DNA from: an uncultured Loktanella sp.
GTDB lineage: Bacteria > Pseudomonadota > Alphaproteobacteria > Rhodobacterales > Rhodobacteraceae
Assembly: GCA_913061335.1 (NCBI GenBank)
Contig: CAJXTP010000117.1
Location: forward strand, 1 to 8,938
DNA: 8,938 nucleotides
Reading direction: 5' to 3'
Positions 6,418 through 8,938 of the stretch are shown one piece after another. The stretch's first letter is position 1. The number at the start of each line of letters is the position of its first letter. A program made the translations under genes and the position numbers. Below the pieces are notes generated by a model that did no database searches, was not told the DNA's origin, and saw nothing but the letters and a program-made list of their open reading frames with translations.

Positions 6418-8891
6418 ATGGCATCTTACCAATCCCGCGGACGCGATCCACTTTTGGACAGCACCACACAGGCAGCGATCGAAAAACGCGGCCGCGAATT
6501 GTTCGGGTTTTTGCTGATCGCGGTTGGCATTCTGATGGCCATCATGATCGGTAGCTACACCGCCGAAGACCCCAGCTGGATTTCTGCGACTGACGCGCCA
6601 GTACAAAACTGGTTGGGCCGTTTCGGGGCATCCACCGCCGCACCATTAATGATGGTTGCGGGTGTCGGCATCTGGGCGATGCCAGCTATCTTGCTCGCGT
6701 GGGGCCTACGTTTTGCAATCCACCACGGCGAAGAACGCGCCGCAGGACGGCTCATCTTTGCACCCATCGCGATTGCGATGGCGTCAATTTACGCCGTGAC
6801 ACTTTCTCCGAGCGCGGCTTGGCCGCCAAACTTTGGCATGGGCGGCATGTTCGGCGATACCGTGCTGGCCGTCGTGCTGACCGTGCTGCCATTTGGCGCT
6901 GGGCTTGCCGTGAAACTGTTTAGCCTCGTGACCTTTGTGGCGCTGCTGAGCTTGATGGCATTTGTGCTGGGCTTTACCCGCGCAGAATTGCGCATCGGCG
7001 GACGCTGGCTTTTGCTTGGCGTCATCATGACCTATGCCACGATCCTGCGCATTGTCGGCAAAACAGCGACCGTGTCTGCCAAAGTTGCCCAAGGCGGCAT
7101 GGCAACTGTTGCTGTCCGGCGCGAAAATTCGCGCATGTCGCGCGAAGCACTCGCACAGGCCGCCGCCGAGGAAGAAGAGGCGCGCCGCCTGATCCCACAG
7201 CCAGAATTGAAAGCACGCGCCGCAGCCGTTGTGCGCGCCAATCCTGCAATGCCAACTAAACTTGCGCCAATGGCTGACCTGTCGGGGCGTAAAATGCCGC
7301 CTATGACCGCACCCGATTTTGCCACCGCACCCATCGCAACACCTGCACCTGTGCCGCAATCGGGCGGCTTCTTGTCTGGCTTGCTGAAACGCAACGACCC
7401 GATGCCAGAACCCGAACTGGTGGCACAACGCGAAGTCGCTGATGCGGCGCCCGTTGACGGTGAGCGCGTCAAAGCACGTATTTCCGATGCGATCCGCAAT
7501 CGCAAAGCCCCCGAGGCCCCCGCCATTATCGGCGGCATGCGCGTCGAACCAAAACTGACCGCTGGCAAAGGACCACAGCCATTGCTGCTCGATGTACGTA
7601 ACACGGCAGATGCCGTCGTTGATGATGCCGAACTGACCGAAGACGAAGATCAAAACATATTTGCAGCGCCCGCCACACCAACGATTGCGCCCACCGCAAT
7701 CCTGCGCCGCGCTTCCACGCCTGTCGCGGACCCGGCCCCAGTCGCGCGTGTTATCGTACCAACGCCAGAGCCGAAAAAGGTCGTGCAGCACGCGCTGAAA
7801 CGGTCCGTGATCCCGTCTAGACAGGCACTCGAAGAAATGCAGCCGGGGCTGCAATTCGAAGACAAATATGCGGACTATGAAATGCCGCCGTTGTCTTTGT
7901 TGGCCAGCCCATCGGTCGTTGAGCGCCACCACCTGCCCGACGAAGCGCTCGAGGAAAACGCGCGCATGCTTGAAAGCGTGCTGGATGACTACGGCGTCAA
8001 AGGCGAAATCGTCTCCGTGCGCCCCGGCCCCGTTGTCACCATGTACGAACTTGAACCCGCACCCGGACTAAAAGCATCCCGCGTGATCGGCCTTGCAGAC
8101 GATATTGCACGGTCCATGTCGGCGCTGTCCGCACGTGTATCCACCGTGCCCGGTCGGTCGGTGATCGGCATTGAGCTGCCCAATGAGAAACGCGAAATGG
8201 TTGTGCTACGCGAGATGATCGCGGCGCGCGACTTTGGCGACAGCAACATGAAATTACCGCTCGCACTTGGCAAGGATATTGGTGGTCAGCCGATCATCGC
8301 GAACCTCGCAAAGATGCCGCACCTTCTGATCGCTGGTACAACTGGATCGGGTAAATCCGTGGCCATCAACACGATGATCCTGTCGTTGCTCTATAAGCTG
8401 ACGCCAGAAGAATGCCGCATGATCATGATCGACCCAAAGATGCTGGAACTGTCGGTTTATGACGGCATCCCGCATCTGCTTTCGCCCGTCGTAACAGACC
8501 CTAAAAAGGCAGTTGTGGCTCTAAAATGGGTCGTGGGCGAAATGGAAGAACGGTACCGCAAGATGTCCAAAATGGGCGTGCGGAACATCGACGGCTATAA
8601 CAGTCGGGTCAAAGAGGCGCTTAAAAAGCAAGAGATGTTCAGCCGGACTGTGCAAACTGGTTTTGACGACGAAACCGGAGAGCCCGTGTTCGAGACCGAG
8701 GAATTCTCACCAGAGGTCCTGCCGTATATCGTCGTTGTCGTCGACGAAATGGCCGACCTGATGATGGTTGCTGGCAAAGAAATCGAAGCCTGCATTCAGC
8801 GCCTTGCGCAGATGGCGCGCGCATCGGGCATCCACCTGATCATGGCGACACAGCGTCCGTCGGTCGACGTTATTACCGGCACGATTAAGGC
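6418..8891 (+). CDS. ftsK: DNA translocase FtsK, 3'-truncated by the end of real sequence
   Basis: FtsK is a septum-anchored hexameric ATPase that pumps chromosome ends during division and activates XerCD at dif. About 824 codons are present. The N-terminal membrane part has roughly four to five hydrophobic segments (about 29-46, 76-98, 112-129, 148-186 which may hold two, and 197-213). A Pro/Ala/charged linker follows (about 215-485). The motor's alpha part contains GVKGEIVSVRPGPVVTMYEL (526-545). Walker A is GTTGSGKS (640-647) and Walker B is VVVVDE (772-777), with Asp776 and Glu777. TQRPSVDVITGTIK ends the genuine sequence, just before the usual NFPTRI stretch. The rest of the motor and the DNA-orienting gamma domain are missing because the read enters adapter, not because of mutation. 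GAGGAA (6405-6410) precedes the start by seven bases. Confidence 0.96.
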
Positions 8892-8938
8892 CTGTCTCTT
8901 ATACACATCTCCGAGCCCACGAGACCTCTCTACATCTC
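8892..8938 (+). other. Illumina Nextera adapter contamination (transposon end, i7 index, P7 start)
   Basis: This is sequencing-library DNA, not genome. Bases 8892-8925 are the Nextera read-2 adapter in read-through orientation: the mosaic end CTGTCTCTTATACACATCT (8892-8910) followed by CCGAGCCCACGAGAC (8911-8925). The next eight bases, CTCTCTAC (8926-8933), equal the i7 index N707. ATCTC (8934-8938) is the start of the P7 primer region. Base 8892 could also be the third base of a real alanine codon (GCC). The ftsK frame stays open through the adapter and would add residues CLLYTSPSPRDLSTS, a well-known artefact tail. Confidence 0.98.

Noticed and set aside
6784..7932. A 382-codon open frame on the minus strand opposite ftsK
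   Set aside because: It lies entirely antisense to well-supported ftsK coding sequence, its translation is unusually rich in Cys, His, Trp and Arg with no domain pattern, and it has no convincing start signals. It is a shadow frame of GC-rich codon use.
6846..7945. FtsK linker (about residues 215-485) as a possible inserted element or frameshift
   Set aside because: The frame is intact, and low-complexity Pro/Ala/charged linkers of variable length are normal between the membrane and motor parts of FtsK.
1..8891. Mobile elements, CRISPR arrays, tRNA or rRNA genes, riboswitches
   Set aside because: I looked for transposase-like frames, terminal or direct repeats, regularly spaced repeats and tRNA-like cloverleaf ends, and saw none. 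Intergenic spaces are at most about 118 bases and codon style is uniform.
8893..8937. Continuation of the FtsK protein as CLLYTSPSPRDLSTS
   Set aside because: These codons are translated Nextera adapter and index sequence, not FtsK.

Overview
The window is ordinary chromosomal DNA from an alphaproteobacterium, most likely a member of the Rhodobacteraceae (Roseobacter group). This rests on protein style and gene order: an SGNH hydrolase, a YbbN/CnoX-type thioredoxin, a LON-N domain protein, a Trm112-like protein, a UbiH-family hydroxylase, an amidase, a class I aminotransferase and FtsK. I know this neighbourhood from roseobacters, but that placement is recall and inference, not a search. I see no mobile element, CRISPR array, rRNA or tRNA, and coding density is very high.

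Layout. Bases 7-642 (minus) encode a small SGNH/GDSL esterase. A divergent spacer of 87 bases follows. Next comes a plus-strand run: a redox-type CnoX chaperedoxin (730-1644), a free-standing LON substrate-binding domain protein (1672-2313) and a 59-residue Trm112-family protein (2310-2489) that overlaps it by an ATGA junction. This run converges, with 3 bases between stop codons, on a minus-strand UbiH/COQ6-family flavin hydroxylase (2493-3701). A compact divergent promoter region (3702-3780) separates that gene from a plus-strand amidase-signature enzyme (3781-5109). After a 118-base spacer come a PLP aminotransferase (5228-6406) and, 11 bases later, ftsK (6418 onward), whose ribosome-binding site overlaps the aminotransferase stop codon.

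The right end is not biological. From 8892 to 8938 the sequence is an Illumina Nextera transposase adapter, then an 8-base i7 index and the first bases of the P7 primer. ftsK is therefore cut off at about codon 824, and the reading frame runs through the adapter without a stop, which would add a false C-terminus.

Functionally these are housekeeping genes: protein quality control (CnoX, possibly LON-N), ubiquinone synthesis (UbiH family), chromosome segregation at division (FtsK), and two enzymes of unknown substrate (amidase, aminotransferase). No previously undescribed system is visible. The most interesting biological signals are small. There is a recurrent CTAG-containing -10-like element, with promoter geometry that predicts leaderless mRNAs for two minus-strand genes; two divergent promoters whose -35 hexamers occupy the same bases; and a Trm112-like protein that has lost most zinc-ligand cysteines.
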